From: Sanguibacter sp. HDW7
GTDB taxonomy: Bacteria > Actinomycetota > Actinomycetes > Actinomycetales > Cellulomonadaceae
Assembly: GCF_011300875.1 (NCBI RefSeq)
Contig: NZ_CP049862.1
Span: 744,001 to 808,000, forward strand
Direction of reading: 5' to 3'
Length of the DNA: 64,000 nucleotides
In this document: one piece after another, positions 1 through 9,552 of the stretch
Position numbering within the stretch: the first letter of the stretch is position 1
Layout: the number at the start of each line of letters is the position of its first letter
Program-made: the position numbers and the translations under genes
The notes under the pieces: model-generated
Database searches by the model: none
What the model was told of the DNA's origin: nothing
Seen by the model: only the letters and a program-made list of their open reading frames with translations

Positions 1-1170
1 CGCGGCTCCGTCCGTGAGGACCCCACGCTCGCCCGCCGTGGCGCCGAGCGCCTCTGGGAGCTCCTCCGCACCGAGGAGTGGATCCCGGCCCTCGGTGCCC
101 TCACCGGCAACCAGGCCGTCCAGCAGGTCCGCGCCGGACTCAAGGCCATCTACCTCTCCGGCTGGCAGGTCGCCGCCGACGCCAACCTCTCCGGACAGAC
201 CTACCCCGACCAGTCGCTCTACCCCGCGAACTCCGTCCCGGCCGTCGTCCGCCGCATCAACAACGCGCTCCTGCGCGCCGACCAGATCGAGACCGCCGAG
301 CTCGGCCGGCCCGCCCGCGAGTGGCTCGCCCCGATCGTCGCGGACGCCGAGGCCGGCTTCGGCGGCCCCCTCAACGCCTACGAGCTCATGCACCAGATGA
401 TCACGGCTGGCGCGGCGGGCGTGCACTGGGAGGACCAGCTCGCGTCGGAGAAGAAGTGCGGCCACCTCGGCGGCAAGGTCCTCGTCCCGACGCAGCAGCA
501 CGTGCGCACGCTCTCCTCGGCGCGGCTCGCGGCCGACGTCGCCGGTGCCTCGACCCTCGTCGTCGCCCGGACCGACGCGCTCGCGGCCGACCTCATCACG
601 AGCGACATCGACGAGCGCGACCGTCCGCTCCTCACGGGCGAGCGCTCCTCGGAGGGCTTCTACCGGACGCGTCCGGGCCTCGACGCCGTCATCACGCGCG
701 GCCTCGCCTACGCCCCGTACGCCGACCTCATCTGGGTCGAGACGGGCGAGCCCGACCTCGGCCTGGCCCGCGAGTTCGCCCAGGCCATCCACGCCGAGCA
801 CCCCGGCAAGATGCTCGCCTACAACTGCTCGCCGTCGTTCAACTGGAAGAAGCACCTCGACGACGACACCATCGCCCGCTTCCAGCGCGAGCTCGCGAGC
901 TACGGCTACGCGTTCCAGTTCATCACCCTCGCGGGCTTCCACGCCCTCAACCACTCGATGTTCGAGCTCGCCCGCGGCTACCGCGACCGCGGCATGAGCG
1001 CGTACGTCGAGCTCCAGGAGGCCGAGTTCGCCTCCGAGGCCGACGGCTACACCGCGACCCGCCACCAGCGGGAGGTCGGCACCGGCTACTTCGACCGCGT
1101 CGCAGGAGTGCTCAACCCCGACAGCGCCACCCTCGCGCTCGTCGGGTCCACCGAGACCGAGCAGTTCTGA
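1..1170 (+). CDS. aceA: Isocitrate lyase, 5' end missing
   Basis: Cleaves isocitrate to glyoxylate and succinate, the first step of the glyoxylate shunt used for growth on acetate or fatty acids. The open frame runs in from the window edge (first residues [19 protein letters not shown]) to a TGA at 1168-1170, giving 389 visible residues of a family usually near 430, so about 40 N-terminal residues lie outside. The catalytic KKCGH motif is encoded at 451-465. Other family stretches seen are [22 protein letters not shown] (first 20 residues diagnostic) and DADAGFGG-like ADAEAGFGG. The malate synthase gene follows 65 nt downstream on the same strand, so the two shunt enzymes probably share a transcript. 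Confidence 0.97.
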   Translation, partial: RGSVREDPTLARRGAERLWELLRTEEWIPALGALTGNQAVQQVRAGLKAIYLSGWQVAADANLSGQTYPDQSLYPANSVPAVVRRINNALLRADQIETAELGRPAREWLAPIVADAEAGFGGPLNAYELMHQMITAGAAGVHWEDQLASEKKCGHLGGKVLVPTQQHVRTLSSARLAADVAGASTLVVARTDALAADLITSDIDERDRPLLTGERSSEGFYRTRPGLDAVITRGLAYAPYADLIWVETGEPDLGLAREFAQAIHAEHPGKMLAYNCSPSFNWKKHLDDDTIARFQRELASYGYAFQFITLAGFHALNHSMFELARGYRDRGMSAYVELQEAEFASEADGYTATRHQREVGTGYFDRVAGVLNPDSATLALVGSTETEQF

Positions 1171-1185
1171 CCCCACCCCGCACGT

Positions 1186-1216
1186 GCCGGCGCGGGCACC
1201 AGGTGCCCGCGCCGGC
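1186..1216 (+). terminator. Strong hairpin between aceA and aceB
   Basis: A perfect 15-bp inverted repeat (arms 1186-1200 and 1202-1216, GCCGGCGCGGGCACC and its complement) is separated by one base. It lies 15 nt after the aceA stop and 19 nt before the aceB start. There is no U-run. It could partly terminate transcription or protect the 3' end of aceA mRNA, so that less malate synthase than lyase is made. The structure is seen; the role is inferred. Confidence 0.6.
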
Positions 1217-1235
1217 GTTCCCGAAGGAGCACGCC

Positions 1236-2885
1236 ATGACCCTCACGACCGACTCCCCGACGTCCCCGCCCCGCACGCGCCCGACGATCCGTCCGACGCG
1301 TGACGCCGGCCCCCGCGGCGAGGAGATCCTCACGCCCGACGCCCTCGACTTCGTCGCCGAGCTCCACGACCGTTTCGCGGCCCGCCGCCACGACCTCCTC
1401 GTCGAGCGCCAGCGCGCCCGGCAGATGATCGAGGACGGCATCGACCCCGACTTCCTGCCCGAGACGCGGCACGTCCGCGAGGACCGGACGTGGCGCGTCG
1501 CCGGTCCCGGCCCGGGCCTCGAGCGTCGCCACGTCGAGATCACCGGCCCGACGGACCCGAAGATGGCGATCAACGCCCTCGGCTCCGGCGCGGACGTGTG
1601 GCTCGCCGACCACGAGGATGCGCTGAGCCCGACGTGGGAGAACGTCGTCGGCGGGCAGGTCTCGCTGCACGACGGCATCCGCGGCACGCTCGAGCACACC
1701 TCACCCGAGGGCAAGGAGTACCGCCTGCCGTCGAGCACGCTCACGGACCTGCCGACGATCGTCTTCCGGCCGCGCGGCTGGCACCTCATCGAGAAGCACC
1801 TGCGGTCCGTCGACCGCGCGGGCACCGAGACGCCTGCGTCGGCGTCGCTCGTCGACGCGGGCCTCTACCTCTTCCACAACGCGCGCGAGCTGGTCGCCCG
1901 CGGCCGCGGCCCGTACCTCTACCTGCCCAAGCTCGAGGGGCGGCGCGAGGCGCGGCTGTGGGACGAAGTCTTTTCGTACTCGGAGGAGCGCCTGGGCCTG
2001 CCGCACGGCACGATCCGCGCAACCGTCCTCATCGAGACGCTGCCCGCGGCGTTCGAGATGGAGGAGGTCCTCTACGAGCTGCGCGACCACTGCGCGGGCC
2101 TCAACGCCGGCCGCTGGGACTACCTGTTCTCGATGATCAAGAACTTCCGCCGTCGCGGCTCGTTCTTCGTCCTGCCGGACCGCGGCGCTGTGACGATGAC
2201 GGTCCCGTTCATGCGGGCGTACACGGAGCTGCTCGTCGCGACGTGCCACCAGCGTGGGGCGCAGGCGATCGGCGGGATGAGCGCGTTCATCCCCGACCGT
2301 CGTCGGCCCGAGGTGACGGAGCGTGCCGAGGCGCAGGTCCGGGCGGACAAGCGTCGTGAGGCGACCGACGGGTTCGACGGCACGTGGGTCGCGCACCCCG
2401 ACCTCATCCCGTACGCGCGCGAGGAGTTCGACGCCGTGCTCGAGGGTCGCGACGACCAGCGTGACCGGCTGCGCGAGGACGCCCACGTCACTGCGCGCGA
2501 CCTGCTCGACGTCTCGTCGGCGTCGGCCGGCGCGGGCGTCTCCGCCGAGGGGCTGCGCGCGAACATCTCCGTGGGCGTCCGCTACATCGCCTCGTGGCTG
2601 CGGGGCACGGGCGCCGCGGCGATCGACCACCTCATGGAGGACGCGGCCACCGCGGAGATCTCGCGCTCGCAGGTGTGGCAGTGGATCCACAACGGCACGC
2701 GGACCGTCGGGGGAGCGCCCGTGACGGTCGAACGGGTCGAGGCGCTGCTCGCGCAGATCGTCGAGGACCTGCCACGCACGCCGGGCGACAGGATCGAGGA
2801 GGCCGCACAGATCTTCCGTGACGTCGCGTGCGGGGACGACTTCCCGACGTTCCTCACCATCGGCGCCTACGCGCGGCTCGACTGA
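1236..2885 (+). CDS. aceB: Malate synthase A
   Basis: Condenses glyoxylate with acetyl-CoA to malate, completing the glyoxylate shunt. The product is 549 residues, normal for the A isoform. The family signature RDHCAGLNAGRWDYLF appears around residue 282, and LPKLEGRREARLWDEVF lies just before it. The ATG at 1236 is chosen because GAAGGAG sits 7 nt upstream and the first conserved block (EILTPDALDFVAELH) begins about 30 residues in; the frame stays open further upstream only over aceA coding sequence. It follows aceA on the same strand and is closed by a hairpin terminator. Confidence 0.96.
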   Translation: MTLTTDSPTSPPRTRPTIRPTRDAGPRGEEILTPDALDFVAELHDRFAARRHDLLVERQRARQMIEDGIDPDFLPETRHVREDRTWRVAGPGPGLERRHVEITGPTDPKMAINALGSGADVWLADHEDALSPTWENVVGGQVSLHDGIRGTLEHTSPEGKEYRLPSSTLTDLPTIVFRPRGWHLIEKHLRSVDRAGTETPASASLVDAGLYLFHNARELVARGRGPYLYLPKLEGRREARLWDEVFSYSEERLGLPHGTIRATVLIETLPAAFEMEEVLYELRDHCAGLNAGRWDYLFSMIKNFRRRGSFFVLPDRGAVTMTVPFMRAYTELLVATCHQRGAQAIGGMSAFIPDRRRPEVTERAEAQVRADKRREATDGFDGTWVAHPDLIPYAREEFDAVLEGRDDQRDRLREDAHVTARDLLDVSSASAGAGVSAEGLRANISVGVRYIASWLRGTGAAAIDHLMEDAATAEISRSQVWQWIHNGTRTVGGAPVTVERVEALLAQIVEDLPRTPGDRIEEAAQIFRDVACGDDFPTFLTIGAYARLD

Positions 2886-2901
2886 CACCAGGTCGAGGCT
2901 G

Positions 2902-2935
2902 GCGGGATCCGTGGCCGGACTGCCACGGATCCCGC
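2902..2935 (+). terminator. Terminator after aceB
   Basis: A perfect 14-bp stem GCGGGATCCGTGGC / GCCACGGATCCCGC with a 6-nt loop (2916-2921) lies 17 nt after the aceB stop. No T-run follows, as is usual in actinobacteria. A candidate -10 hexamer TAGGTT for the next gene lies at 2944-2949. Confidence 0.75.
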
Positions 2936-3001
2936 TGGTCTGCTAGGTTCGGCCCACGACGAGCCGCACAGGGGCGCTCGCGAGCACATCGAGGTGCCGA
3001 C

Positions 3002-4384
3002 ATGACCGACCTGCCGCCCGGCCCGCTGCACCCGCACGGTCCGCCGCACCCGCCAGGTCCGGGCTTCGGGGAGGACCCGTTCCGCACGCCGCCCCCGGAC
3101 GTCCAGCGCCGCTGGAAGGACCTGCCCGCCCCGCCACGGGGCGTTCGCACCTGGGTCGAGGTGGTGGGGGTCATCGGTGCGTCGGTGGCGGTCTTCTGTG
3201 CGGTCGTCGTCAATCTTCCCGTCGCGCCGTTCGGGGACAACTTCGCGACGCTCATCGGGTGGTACTTCGGCGTCCCGCTGCTTGCGGTTCTCGCGATCGC
3301 GGGCCTCGTCGCGCTCTCGCTGCGCGCGCGGAAGGTCGGCATCGTCCTCTGGACGGTCTTCCTCGTCCCGTGGTTCTTCGTCAACCTCGCCCTCATGCTC
3401 TACGCAGGTGCGCTGCCCGAGGGTGGTGACGAGGTTCTCGACCGGTGGTGGCTCGTGACCTCCGCCTGGCCGACGTGGGTCGCGCGCGCCGTGGCGGTGC
3501 TCGGCGCGCTCACGGCGATCCTCACGCACCTCCGGAACCGTGGCGGCGGGTCGGTCGTCCCGCAGGTCCCCAGGGTGTCGCTCGAGGCGCCGGACGGCGA
3601 CGCCCCTCCGCCGCCCACACCGTGGGTCAGGTTGCCGACGGCCGCGTCGCCTCCGACCGCGTCGATGCCCGAGCTCCGGGCGCCGAGATCCAGGTACTCC
3701 GTCGTGGGTGCCGTCGGCGCGGCGGTCGGGGCTGTCGCCACGTTCGCGGTCGTGCGGCCGTGGAACCTCTCCCTGCTCGACCACACAGACATTGCCGTGA
3801 TGATCGTCTTCGGCGCGACCGGACTCGTCCTGGCCGGAGGGGTGGCCGCCGCCGCGGGGATCGCCGGCGCCGTCCTCCTCGTCGTGGCGGACAGACGTGA
3901 CGCCGCGCGGGCCAGGAAGTGTCGTCGGCTCGCGCTCTCCCTGGGGCTCGTCGCCGCCGCCCTGCTCGTCGCGGAGCTGGGCGGCACCGTCGCCGACGCC
4001 GTCCTCGGACCTGCTGTCCCCGAGCTGGAGGTGGGAGACCCGCGCGCTCTCGGGCTCGTGACCGTGCTCGGCCTCGCGGGATGGGTCGTGGCACTGCTTT
4101 CCTCGCGACGGCTCGACCGCGTCGACGGTGGGCACGCCGCCGACGGGCAGGGGCCGCCTCCCGTGCCGGGTGCCGCCCCGGAGGCGGTGAACGTCGCCGC
4201 CGTCCTGTCGCTCGTCCTCGGCTGCGTCGGCGGGCTCGTCGGCGCGGTCCTCGGGCACGTCGCGCTCCGCCAGATCGCGCTGACCGGGGAGCGGGGTCGC
4301 CCCGTCGCGATCATCGGCATCGTGCTCAGCTACCTCGGGCTCGCGCTGATCCTCGTCGCCCTCGTCTGGACCCCGGGCTCCTGA
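3002..4384 (+). CDS. Multi-pass membrane protein with DUF4190-like C-terminus
   Basis: Function unknown. The 460-residue product starts with a proline- and histidine-rich cytoplasmic tail (about 45 residues) and has four hydrophobic segments in the N-terminal half. A Pro-rich loop (around residue 195-215) follows, then further helices. The end (AVLSLVLGCVGGLVGAVLGH, then ALRQIALTGERGRPVAIIGI) matches the two-helix pattern of DUF4190 proteins. The ATG at 3002 has a GAGGTG ribosome site just upstream. It stands alone between the aceB terminator and the convergent deaminase gene. Confidence 0.75.
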   Translation: MTDLPPGPLHPHGPPHPPGPGFGEDPFRTPPPDVQRRWKDLPAPPRGVRTWVEVVGVIGASVAVFCAVVVNLPVAPFGDNFATLIGWYFGVPLLAVLAIAGLVALSLRARKVGIVLWTVFLVPWFFVNLALMLYAGALPEGGDEVLDRWWLVTSAWPTWVARAVAVLGALTAILTHLRNRGGGSVVPQVPRVSLEAPDGDAPPPPTPWVRLPTAASPPTASMPELRAPRSRYSVVGAVGAAVGAVATFAVVRPWNLSLLDHTDIAVMIVFGATGLVLAGGVAAAAGIAGAVLLVVADRRDAARARKCRRLALSLGLVAAALLVAELGGTVADAVLGPAVPELEVGDPRALGLVTVLGLAGWVVALLSSRRLDRVDGGHAADGQGPPPVPGAAPEAVNVAAVLSLVLGCVGGLVGAVLGHVALRQIALTGERGRPVAIIGIVLSYLGLALILVALVWTPGS

Positions 4385-4435
4385 CGGGAGCGTGGCCGGA
4401 GCAGCCCGACGACGCCGGCCGGCCCCGGTCCGCTG

Positions 4436-4915
4436 TCAGAGCGCGCCGTGGAGACGCGCATGGAGCGCTCGGACCTCGCCGGCGAGCTCCGGCACGGGCC
4501 CCTCGACGACGACGCCCGGCGCGACGGCCTGCACGGGCAGCGGCAGCACCGGGGCCGGCGCGACGCCCCACGCGGTGAGCCACTCCGTGAGCTGTGCGGA
4601 GCTCGCGACGTAGACGATGCGTCCGAGCCCCACCCAGGCGTGCGCCGCCGCGCACATGGGGCAGTGCTCCCCCGACGTGTGGACAGTCGCGCCCGCGCGC
4701 TCGGCCGGCGTGAGGTGGGCCGCGGCCCACCGCGCGAGCTCGAGCTCGGGGTGGCGTGTCCGGTCGCCGTCCTTGATGCGGTTGCGGTCCTCAGCGAGGA
4801 CCCGGCCCGACGCGTCGACGAGCACCGAGCCGAAGGGCTCGTCCCCGTCGTCGAGGGCCTCGCGCGCGAGCTCGACGCAGCGTCGCAGGTGGGTGAGGTC
4901 GTCGTCCGTGATCAT
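4436..4915 (-). CDS. Zinc-dependent nucleoside/base deaminase
   Basis: A cytidine/deoxycytidylate-deaminase-fold protein of 159 residues. It has the zinc and proton-shuttle motif HPE (H55, E57) and the second zinc motif CPMC (C85, C88). The usual PCxxC is HCPMC here. Size and motifs resemble guanine-deaminase-like or general nucleoside deaminases more than tRNA adenosine deaminase (TadA), which has HAE and PCxMC; the substrate cannot be told from sequence. The start at 4915 has a -10-like CAGAGT 6 nt upstream, suggesting a leaderless message. It is divergent from guaB3, so a purine-salvage role is plausible but inferred. Confidence 0.85.
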   Translation of the reverse strand: MITDDDLTHLRRCVELAREALDDGDEPFGSVLVDASGRVLAEDRNRIKDGDRTRHPELELARWAAAHLTPAERAGATVHTSGEHCPMCAAAHAWVGLGRIVYVASSAQLTEWLTAWGVAPAPVLPLPVQAVAPGVVVEGPVPELAGEVRALHARLHGAL

Positions 4916-4990
4916 GGCCCCACTCTGCCGCAGCGGTCGCCGGGACGACAGTCACGGGTTCTGGCACCTCCTCGCGGTACCCTGGGGGAC

Positions 4991-6115
4991 GTGAGCAACG
5001 AGATCGAGATCGGCCGTGGCAAGCGCGGGCGCCGCGCATACTCCTTCGACGACATCGCGATCGTGCCCTCGCGGCGCACGCGCGACCCGAAGGACGTGTC
5101 AGTCGGCTGGCAGATCGACGCCTTCCACTTCGAGACGCCGATCCTCGCCGCCCCCATGGACTCCGTCATGAGCCCCGCGACGGCGATCGCGCTCGGCCGG
5201 CTCGGCGGCCTGGGCGTCCTCGACCTCGAGGGCCTGTGGACCCGCTACGAGGACCCGCAGCCGCTGCTCGACGAGATCGCGTCGCTCGACGAGGCCCGCG
5301 CGACCACGCGCATGCAGGAGATCTACTCCGAGCCCGTCAAGGGCGAGCTCATCAAGGCGCGCCTCAAGGAGATCCGTGACGCGGGCGTCGTCGTCGCGGG
5401 CGCCCTCACGCCGCAGCGCACGCAGGAGTTCTACGCGGACGTCCTCGCGGCCGGTGTCGACATCTTCGTCATCCGCGGCACGACGGTCTCGGCCGAGCAC
5501 GTCTCGGGCAACGCCGAGCCGCTCAACCTCAAGCGGTTCATCTACGAGCTCGACGTGCCCGTCATCGTCGGCGGCGCAGCGACCTACCAGGCCGCGCTCC
5601 ACCTCATGCGCACGGGCGCAGCGGGCGTCCTCGTCGGCTTCGGCGGCGGTGCCGCCCACACGACGCGTACGACGCTCGGCATCCACGCCCCGATGGCGTC
5701 GGCCGTCGCCGACGTCGCCGCGGCGCGTCGCGACTACCTCGACGAGTCGGGCGGCCGCTACGTGCACGTCATCGCCGACGGCGGCATCGGCCGCTCGGGC
5801 GACCTCGTCAAGGCCGTCGCGTGCGGCGCCGACGCCGTCATGGTCGGCGCGGCCCTCGCCCGCGCGACCGACGCTCCCGGCCAGGGCTTCCACTGGGGCT
5901 CCGAGGCGCACCACATGCAGCTCCCGCGCGGCCACCGCGTCGAGGTCGGCCAGGCCGGCACGTTCGAGCAGATCCTCTTCGGCCCGTCCGACCGCGCCGA
6001 CGGCACGCTCAACCTCGTCGGCGCCCTGCGCCGCTCGATGGCGACGACGGGCTACTCGGACCTCAAGGAGCTCCAGCGCGTCGAGGTCGTCGTCTCGCCG
6101 TACCAGCCGCACTGA
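4991..6115 (+). CDS. guaB3: GuaB3 family IMP dehydrogenase-related protein
   Basis: A 374-residue TIM-barrel protein of the IMPDH/GMP reductase superfamily without the CBS pair of true GuaB. Family marks are YSFDDIAIVPSRRTRDPKDV near the N-terminus, LAAPMDSVMSP, and HVIADGGIGRSGDLVKAVACGADAVM. In classical IMPDH the catalytic cysteine lies in a GxGSxCTTR loop; the aligned loop here reads GFGGGAAHTTR, with no cysteine. The biochemical role of actinobacterial GuaB3 is unsettled. Start is GTG, with TACCCT at 4978-4983, 7 nt upstream, implying a leaderless mRNA. Length matches the family exactly with this start. Confidence 0.92.
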   Translation: MSNEIEIGRGKRGRRAYSFDDIAIVPSRRTRDPKDVSVGWQIDAFHFETPILAAPMDSVMSPATAIALGRLGGLGVLDLEGLWTRYEDPQPLLDEIASLDEARATTRMQEIYSEPVKGELIKARLKEIRDAGVVVAGALTPQRTQEFYADVLAAGVDIFVIRGTTVSAEHVSGNAEPLNLKRFIYELDVPVIVGGAATYQAALHLMRTGAAGVLVGFGGGAAHTTRTTLGIHAPMASAVADVAAARRDYLDESGGRYVHVIADGGIGRSGDLVKAVACGADAVMVGAALARATDAPGQGFHWGSEAHHMQLPRGHRVEVGQAGTFEQILFGPSDRADGTLNLVGALRRSMATTGYSDLKELQRVEVVVSPYQPH

Positions 6116-6131
6116 CGCGCCTCCCGCACGT

Positions 6132-6175
6132 ACGCCGCAGCCCGCCGACGCCTCCGCGTCGGCGGGCTGCGGCGT
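6132..6175. terminator. Bidirectional terminator, guaB3/lipoprotein
   Basis: A perfect 20-bp inverted repeat (arms 6132-6151 and 6156-6175) with loop CTCC lies between two convergent genes. It begins ACGCCGCAGCC and has no T-run. Confidence 0.85.
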
Positions 6176-6214
6176 TCCGGTGTCGACCTCGCTGCGCGCG
6201 CCGCCGGCTCGGCG

Positions 6215-6946
6215 TCAGGACCCGAAGAAGAATGCCGCCGGGACGTAGGACGGGCACTGCGGGGCGATCTCGTCCCGTTTCTCGGGGGGAAGTGCCTCGA
6301 GCGCCCCGTTGGGCCACCAGTCAAGGCGTTCAGGCGTGTGGAACGCAGCGATGTACGCCTCGCGCGTCGGCTTCTTGCTCTGGTCGACCTCGATGCCGTG
6401 CGCCGCCATGCACGGGATGAAGTACTGCTCCCAGTAGTCGTAGGTGAGCCCGAGCTGCTCGTTGGTCCACTCCTGGGAGATCACGGGATCGGTCGTGTAC
6501 TTCGCGTTGCAGGTGAAGTGAGCGCGACTGTTGGCCGCCTCCTGCGCCTCCGGAAGCTCCTCCGAGAGGATGCCCCCGTACTTGTCCGGGGTGGCGGGGA
6601 AGCCGGCGTCGGTGAGGCACTCGGCCACAGCTGTGGCCCAGTCGACGTTGCTCGTCGTCCATCGGACGAGAGCAACTTCGGGGACCGGGTCGTAGCCGAG
6701 GTGATGTGCCTCGTCGGTGATCTGCTCCTGGCGCCAGGCGAGCTTCTCGGCCTCGGTCATCGCGATCGGTTCGATCCTGACGGTCGGCTCCCACGACATC
6801 GGGTCCCACACGGTGCTGGTGGACGCCCCTCCGGTCGGAGCCGTGGGCGCCGCCGTCGGCGTTGGGCTGTCCGCCGTACATCCGGTGGCGACGGCGGAAA
6901 GGACGATCGCGACGAGCAGTGCGGCGCCTCGACGTGCGGACGGCAT
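6215..6946 (-). CDS. Secreted lipoprotein, unknown function
   Basis: The 243-residue product begins MPSARRGAALLVAIVLSAVA then TGC: a lipoprotein signal peptide with lipobox VATGC, so it should be anchored outside the membrane by the cysteine. A Thr/Pro/Ala linker follows, then a globular part with four cysteines (ECLTDAG, FTCNAKY, IPCMAAHG, QCPSY) that could form two disulfides. No known family is recognised. The start at 6946 is preferred over one 33 nt upstream because GGAGGTG lies 6 nt before it and the signal peptide then begins correctly. It is convergent with guaB3. Confidence 0.8.
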   Translation of the reverse strand: MPSARRGAALLVAIVLSAVATGCTADSPTPTAAPTAPTGGASTSTVWDPMSWEPTVRIEPIAMTEAEKLAWRQEQITDEAHHLGYDPVPEVALVRWTTSNVDWATAVAECLTDAGFPATPDKYGGILSEELPEAQEAANSRAHFTCNAKYTTDPVISQEWTNEQLGLTYDYWEQYFIPCMAAHGIEVDQSKKPTREAYIAAFHTPERLDWWPNGALEALPPEKRDEIAPQCPSYVPAAFFFGS

Positions 6947-7146
6947 GGTGGGCACCTCCGGCTGGGGCGACGCGGGCATCCGCGTCCTGTTGTGCGCACG
7001 TTAGCGAACTGCGCCCGGATCGCGGCATGGGGCGCCCGCATCGTGACGTCATCGCAACCGGCAGCGTCCCCGCGCCGGGGAGGTTCCACGGTTCGCGGAG
7101 AGGTGAAACCCAGCGGACTGTCAGAGGCAGGACGTAGATTCGGACC

Positions 7147-8826
7147 ATGAGCCACGAGCCCGACGCGACCGCCGACGACGCCGGCCGCGAGGAGAACCTG
7201 TCCGAGCCCACCACGGGCGCTGCCGCGCCGACGACCGAGGGGCCGCTCGATCCCGAGGACGTCGGCTCGACGTACGTCCTCGAGCCCGAGGACCTCACGC
7301 ATCTGCTGCGGCAGCTCGTCGTGTCGCCCGGTGCCGCCGAGACGCTCGTGCGGTCGCCGCAGACCGGGGCGCCGCTCGTGTCGGTGCCGGTCTCGACGGC
7401 CGACGACGTCGCGCGTGCGGTCACCGAGGCACGTGCCGCGCAGCGCGCGTGGGCTAGGCGGTCCGTCGCCGACCGTGCACGCGTCCTGCTCGCGCTCGGG
7501 GACATCGTTCTCGCGGAGCAGTCCGACGTGCTCGACCTCGTCCAGCTCGAGAACGGCAAGTCGCGTGCGAGCGCCTTCGAGGAGGTCGCTGACCTCGCGC
7601 AGGTGACGCGTCACTACGGCGTCCGCGGCGCCTCCTACCTGCGTGACCGGCGCGTGCCGGGCATGCTGCCCGTCCTCACGTCCGCGCGCGTCCACCGTCG
7701 TCCCGTCGGGGTCGTCGGGGTCATCGCGCCGTGGAACTACCCGCTGACGCTCGCGCTGTCCGACGCCCTTCCCGCGCTGCTCGCGGGCAACGCCGTCGTC
7801 CTCAAGCCGGACCCGCAGACGACGCTCACGGCACTGTGGGCCGCCGAGGCGCTCCTGCGCGCCGGGCTGCCGCGCGGCGTCCTGCGCGTCGTCGCGGGTG
7901 GGGGAGAGGTCGGCGCTGCACTCGTCGACGCCGTCGACCACGTCGTCTTCACGGGCTCGACCGCGACCGGCCGCAAGGTCGCCGCGCAGGCCGCCGGCCG
8001 CCTCGTCGGCGCGACCCTCGAGCTCGGCGGCAAGAACCCCCTCTACGTCGCCGCGGACGCTGACGTCGACGCGGCCGCGCTCGGCGCCGTCCGCGCGTGC
8101 TTCGGCAACACCGGCCAGCTCTGCATGTCGATCGAGCGACTCTACGTCCACACGGAGGTCGCCGAGGCCTTCACCGCGGCATTCGTCGCGCGCGTGCGCG
8201 CGCTGCGCGTCGGCGTCGGCCTCGACTACACGCACGACGTCGGCTCGCTCACGACCCCCGCACAGCTCGAGCGCGTCACCCAGCACGTCGACGACGCGCT
8301 GAGCCGTGGCGCCCGCGTGCTCGTCGGCGGCGTCCACCGCACCGACCTCGGTCCGCTCTTCCACGAGCCGACAGTCCTCACCGACGTCCCCGACGACGCG
8401 CTGTGCGCGCGCGAGGAGACGTTCGGCCCGCTCGTCACGCTGCGCGTCGTGCGCGACGACGACGAGGCGGTGCGCCTCATGAACGACACCGACTACGGCC
8501 TCAACGCGAGCATCTGGACGACGAGCACCCACCGCGGCCGCGAGCTCGCTGCGCGCGTCGAAGCCGGGTCTGTCGGCATCAACGACGGCTACGCGTCCGC
8601 GTGGGGCTCCGTCGCCGCACCCATGGGCGGTTTCAAGCAGTCCGGCCTCGGCCGCCGCCACGGTCGCGAGAGCATCGAGGCGATGACCGAGCCGCAGACG
8701 ATCGTCGTCCAGCGGCTCGTCGGCCACGGCGCGAGCCTCGACGAGCTCTTCAAGCTCCCTGGCGGCAAGGGGCAGGAGCTCCTCACGACGGGGCTGCGCG
8801 CCCTGCGGGCGCTGCGCATGCCCTGA
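7147..8826 (+). CDS. Succinate-semialdehyde dehydrogenase (NAD(P)+)
   Basis: Aldehyde dehydrogenase superfamily, 559 residues. It oxidises an aldehyde, most likely succinic semialdehyde, to the acid. Visible motifs are the cofactor-binding VIAPWNYPLTL and FTGSTATGRKVA, the general-base segment LELGGKNP, and the catalytic cysteine C326 in FGNTGQLCMS. An acidic, poorly conserved N-terminal extension of about 60 residues precedes the core. The sequence is closest to actinobacterial succinic-semialdehyde dehydrogenases (GabD2 type), though substrate is inferred. TAGATT at 7135-7140 ends 6 nt before the ATG, which predicts a leaderless transcript. Confidence 0.9.
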   Translation: MSHEPDATADDAGREENLSEPTTGAAAPTTEGPLDPEDVGSTYVLEPEDLTHLLRQLVVSPGAAETLVRSPQTGAPLVSVPVSTADDVARAVTEARAAQRAWARRSVADRARVLLALGDIVLAEQSDVLDLVQLENGKSRASAFEEVADLAQVTRHYGVRGASYLRDRRVPGMLPVLTSARVHRRPVGVVGVIAPWNYPLTLALSDALPALLAGNAVVLKPDPQTTLTALWAAEALLRAGLPRGVLRVVAGGGEVGAALVDAVDHVVFTGSTATGRKVAAQAAGRLVGATLELGGKNPLYVAADADVDAAALGAVRACFGNTGQLCMSIERLYVHTEVAEAFTAAFVARVRALRVGVGLDYTHDVGSLTTPAQLERVTQHVDDALSRGARVLVGGVHRTDLGPLFHEPTVLTDVPDDALCAREETFGPLVTLRVVRDDDEAVRLMNDTDYGLNASIWTTSTHRGRELAARVEAGSVGINDGYASAWGSVAAPMGGFKQSGLGRRHGRESIEAMTEPQTIVVQRLVGHGASLDELFKLPGGKGQELLTTGLRALRALRMP

Positions 8827-8968
8827 CCTGTCTGTCTCGCCGTGGCTACCGTCGGGCCGGAACAGAGCGGCTCGACCGGTGGGTCCGATGTCGCCGACTC
8901 ACGAGCCTGCGAACTGGTACGGTGCGCTCCAAGCACTCGGGCTCGCGACGGAATCGAGGTTGGCGCAC

Positions 8969-9517
8969 ATGTCGAGGCTCCCTGATCGGCTCGTAGGGCG
9001 TCACCTTGCTGTTCTGGCTGGAGCCGTCGCCCTCTTTGCGGCCGTCTGTGCTCTCGACCACCCCCTCGCTTCGCTCCTGACGGTCTTCCTCCCCGCAGCC
9101 TCGCTCGTCGTCGCACGCGCTCTCTCCGTGCCTTTCGGGGAGCCTCTGTATGTCCGGGGGTTCCGCTGGGCGGCGTTCATCGCCCTCGTGCTCGGGGTCC
9201 TGTCCGTGCAAGCGCCGATTCCCGGCGTGGCGACGTTGACTGCTCTCTCCTTTCTCTGGATCGGCGCCTCGAGGGGCAGCGGGTACCTTGCGGGCATCAC
9301 GTTCGCGGCCGCGTGCGCGCTGATGCCGCTGGACATCACCGGGGTCGTCCGCATGTCGGCTCCGTCGACCGGATCTGTCGCGCACGTCAGTGCGCTCGGC
9401 GTCGTCGCGCTCGTCGTCGGAGCGCTCGCCTACAGAGCCCTGCGACGAGATGCAGCTCTCGCCAGCCCGGACGCGCACCTGGTCGGCGGACTCGTCCCGC
9501 GACCTGAAGGACGATGA
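8969..9517 (+). CDS. Small multi-pass membrane protein
   Basis: Unrecognised 182-residue protein with about five hydrophobic helices (for example LAVLAGAVALFAAVCAL, WAAFIALVLGVLSV, ALGVVALVVGALAY) and a short charged C-terminal tail. The ATG at 8969 follows a GAGG 9 nt upstream; an in-frame start 90 nt earlier would add a hydrophilic stretch that looks non-coding. It is followed after 35 nt by a second very small membrane ORF, possibly in the same transcript. Confidence 0.6.
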   Translation: MSRLPDRLVGRHLAVLAGAVALFAAVCALDHPLASLLTVFLPAASLVVARALSVPFGEPLYVRGFRWAAFIALVLGVLSVQAPIPGVATLTALSFLWIGASRGSGYLAGITFAAACALMPLDITGVVRMSAPSTGSVAHVSALGVVALVVGALAYRALRRDAALASPDAHLVGGLVPRPEGR

Positions 9518-9552
9518 CAGTCACGTCTGTCCAGATCTGAACGGAGATGACG

